A DNA stretch of 64,000 nt from NCBI GenBank assembly GCA_035561135.1, contig DATMYA010000051.1, forward strand, positions 62,001 to 126,000, in the 5' to 3' direction. How positions within the stretch are numbered: the stretch's first letter is position 1; the number at the start of each line of letters is the position of its first letter. Shown piece by piece: positions 62,495 through 64,000 of this stretch. The notes under the pieces are model-generated. The model did not search any database and had not been told where the DNA came from. It worked only from the letters and a program-made list of their open reading frames with translations. A program made the translations under genes and the position numbers. Origin of the DNA: Clostridia bacterium (GTDB taxonomy: Bacteria; Acidobacteriota; Terriglobia; Terriglobales; Acidobacteriaceae).

Positions 62495-62599
62495 CGTGAC
62501 AACTAGAGTGTGCATGTTGGATGCTCGCAGACGCCGTGACAACTAGAGTGTGCACGAGTCCTGCTCCCGAAGATCTGACCGTGACAACTAGAGTGTGCA
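62495..62599. repeat. Three 20-bp direct repeats (iteron- or operator-like)
   Basis: Identical CGTGACAACTAGAGTGTGCA at 62495, 62535 and 62580 (starts 40 and 45 nt apart). Each is an imperfect palindrome around CTAG with GTG/CAC ends. Position beside a replication-type gene suggests iterons or a multi-site operator. Confidence 0.7.
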
Positions 62600-62655
62600 C
62601 GCAAAAAGAGCCATCCTCCTAAGTGGGCGTGTTTCTTACCTCAGAAACGAAAAGA

Positions 62656-62679
62656 GGCCAGGCACACTTCGGCCTGGCC
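62656..62679 (-). terminator. Terminator after the replication-type gene
   Basis: GGCCAGGC CGAAGTGT GCCTGGCC on the - strand followed by TCTTTTCGTTT, about 37 nt past the stop at 62716. A small GTTTCT/AGAAAC hairpin lies 10 nt further. Confidence 0.7.
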
Positions 62680-62715
62680 CTTGAATCCGCTTTTGCATGT
62701 TGTGGAAAGTGTTCC

Positions 62716-63813
62716 CTAGGTAGGTGGTCGCGGGATCGCGACGTCGATCAGGCTGCTATTAACCCCTCTTGCCAGCATCCTGCTTCTGCACTCTTTGTAA
62801 AATGACTGCACCTGCCCGTTCTTTGCTAACCACTCGTCGCGCGTGTCGCCGTAGATCTGGTCCATCAGTTCCGCCGCGGCCTGCCGAGTCGCCCGTACCG
62901 ACACCATGCAGCGATCGTAGCGTTCCTTGTCGCTCTCGATGAAGTCAGCAACCCCTATGTACTCGTTCGACTCTTGCTGCTTCCACACGGCCCCAGGACA
63001 CTTGTGCTTGACCGGCTGCCCATCCTTGAACCACTGACCAGGCTTACCGATAAACTTCAGGAGTCCCAGGCCCTTGTGCGTCACGCCATCGCGTCCGGTC
63101 CACTCCACAGCCATCCTGCGGAGAGCCCAGCGCACGGTGTCTCGATGCAGCCCCGTCTTGGCTCCGATCGACTCCTGCGACTGCTGCACCTTTCCAGCCT
63201 TCCACAACCCCGAGGCGCGATCGCGAACGAGAAGTCCATGCGCATACAAGTGGAGCAGGACAATGCGCTCGGTGCTCGTCAGCGGGATGTTGGGATGGTT
63301 TATGACTGCCGCGAAGTGCCGGAAGAAAGTATTGGACAAATCGTCCTGCGAAAAATGCCTGGCTAATGTTTCGATCCTGGCGAGTTCGGCGGAGCTGGGG
63401 TCGTGATGCTCGGAATCTTTGTACCGTCTCTTGGAGGACTCTGGAACTCCCCATGTGTACTTATTCGAGCTGTACGTCGGCGTGGTCTTAATCAGATCCG
63501 GAGAGACCTGGCTGATCTTTCTGGACGCGGTGGCCGCGTGCTTATAGCCCATCGCCGGCGCAATATCGCTGAGCGACTTCTGCTTTACGTGGAGCTTTCT
63601 GCCGCCATCGTGGGGCAGTACATCAAGGACAATGGCCGCGCTGCCCAGTAGGAGCGTCGCCTGCTTATCCTTAGCAGCTCGTCGCGTCTCAGCTTTGGCC
63701 TTATGCGCCGTCACCTTTTCACCGAGAGCATGGAACAGCCATGCGGGAAGCGGCAACTGTCGCGTCTGCGCGGGAACGCCAGCGACGTAGAGACCGCTCT
63801 GCGTCGGGACCAT
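62716..63813 (-). CDS. Winged-helix replication/regulatory protein
   Basis: About 365 residues from ATG 63813. A GTG directly upstream also works. Residues about 178-250 form a wHTH: TERIVLLHLYAHGLLV, SQESIGAKTGLHRDTVRWALRRMAV, then GVTHKGLGLLKFIG. This pattern occurs in phage replication initiators and plasmid Rep-like proteins. N-terminal half and C-terminus are unrecognised. Direct repeats lie past its terminator. Confidence 0.65.
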   Translation of the reverse strand: MVPTQSGLYVAGVPAQTRQLPLPAWLFHALGEKVTAHKAKAETRRAAKDKQATLLLGSAAIVLDVLPHDGGRKLHVKQKSLSDIAPAMGYKHAATASRKISQVSPDLIKTTPTYSSNKYTWGVPESSKRRYKDSEHHDPSSAELARIETLARHFSQDDLSNTFFRHFAAVINHPNIPLTSTERIVLLHLYAHGLLVRDRASGLWKAGKVQQSQESIGAKTGLHRDTVRWALRRMAVEWTGRDGVTHKGLGLLKFIGKPGQWFKDGQPVKHKCPGAVWKQQESNEYIGVADFIESDKERYDRCMVSVRATRQAAAELMDQIYGDTRDEWLAKNGQVQSFYKECRSRMLARGVNSSLIDVAIPRPPT

Positions 63814-63851
63814 CACGGCTTGATACTTGGATCCGGGTTTGGACCTGGAGG

Positions 63852-63965
63852 CTATGACTGGCCCTCCGCTACCGGCATCAGATCCCCTTCACTTGCGAGG
63901 TTCATCTGTTGTACTAACGCTCTGGGTGTGCCGCTCATCTTACCTGTTAACCTCGATTTGTTCAT
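63852..63965 (-). CDS. Possible small gene upstream of the replication-type gene
   Basis: 37 codons starting MNKSRLTGKMSG, with AGGA about 8 nt upstream, ending 35 nt before the next gene. Otherwise only the window edge follows. Could be a leader peptide or spurious. Confidence 0.3.
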   Translation of the reverse strand: MNKSRLTGKMSGTPRALVQQMNLASEGDLMPVAEGQS

Positions 63966-64000
63966 CTCGATTCCTGCCGAGAACTGACTCGTTTTCGAAA

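Larger units (their letters stand above)
32676..64000. mobile_element. Integrated siphovirus-type prophage (left end at or near tRNA-Lys; right end outside window)
   Basis: From the tRNA rightwards are a tyrosine recombinase, accessory genes, a full tail-head-packaging module in canonical siphovirus order, lysis-type genes and a replication-type gene, more than 31 kb in all. HK97-like major capsid protein, portal, protease and TerL indicate a Caudoviricetes phage with a long non-contractile tail; no contractile sheath gene is seen. The exact left junction is not visible because the partner attachment site lies outside the window. Confidence 0.9.

Noticed and set aside
62495-62599. CRISPR array
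   Set aside because: Only three 20-bp repeats with unequal spacing and no cas genes. Iteron or operator fits better.
62322-62600. Frame with repeated VHTLVVT, possibly a repetitive peptide
   Set aside because: The repeat is a by-product of the three 20-bp DNA repeats; no RBS, and repeat spacings of 40 and 45 nt are not codon-periodic.

Overview
The window reads as a bacterial chromosome segment, most likely from an acidobacterium (class Terriglobia or a relative). That assignment is my inference. It rests on moderately GC-rich codon use, two separate complex I (nuo) clusters with an F0 ATP synthase cluster between them, and short degenerate repeats in the intergenic spacers. No rRNA or other taxonomic marker is present. 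From 32.6 kb to the right edge the sequence is an integrated tailed phage.

Region 1 (1-13.6 kb, + strand) is a complex I operon, cut at the left edge inside nuoA. The order is A-C-D-E-F-G-H-J-K-L-M-N. It carries the NADH-input module (E, F, G) and every membrane subunit, but no nuoB between A and C and no nuoI between H and J. It ends at a bidirectional hairpin shared with a convergent two-gene ABC exporter (13.6-15.3 kb, - strand).

Region 2 (15.4-17.3 kb, - strand) is an F0 fragment of the ATP synthase: atpZ-like, atpI-like, atpB (a) and atpE (c). It has its own terminator. F1 genes are absent.

Region 3 (17.5-28.5 kb, - strand) is a second, diverged complex I cluster: A, then 460 bp of non-coding DNA with a strong terminator, then C-D-H-I-J-K-L-M-N. 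It lacks B, E, F and G. Two near-identical CRP/FNR-type palindromes lie upstream of nuoA2 and nuoC2, which suggests coordinated control by a Crp/Fnr-family regulator. The two clusters are complementary: E/F/G occur only in the first, I only in the second, and B in neither.

Region 4 (28.7-32.7 kb) holds lysS, a group II PLP decarboxylase, a YbjQ-family protein and tRNA-Lys(UUU).

Region 5 (32.7-64 kb) is a siphovirus-type prophage whose right end lies beyond the window. Beside the tRNA are a tyrosine recombinase, zinc-ribbon and HIRAN proteins, an M50-type membrane protease and a PAP2-like membrane enzyme. Next comes the late operon on the - strand, here listed against transcription: receptor-binding and tail proteins, tape measure, G/GT chaperones with a -1 frameshift, major tail protein, connectors, an embedded glycosyltransferase, HK97-type capsid, protease, portal, terminases and HNH. 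A lysis-type cluster, an early-type promoter, small unknown genes, a set of 20-bp direct repeats and a winged-helix replication-type protein follow. No CI-like repressor was recognised. A secreted accessory gene lies antisense in the tail module.
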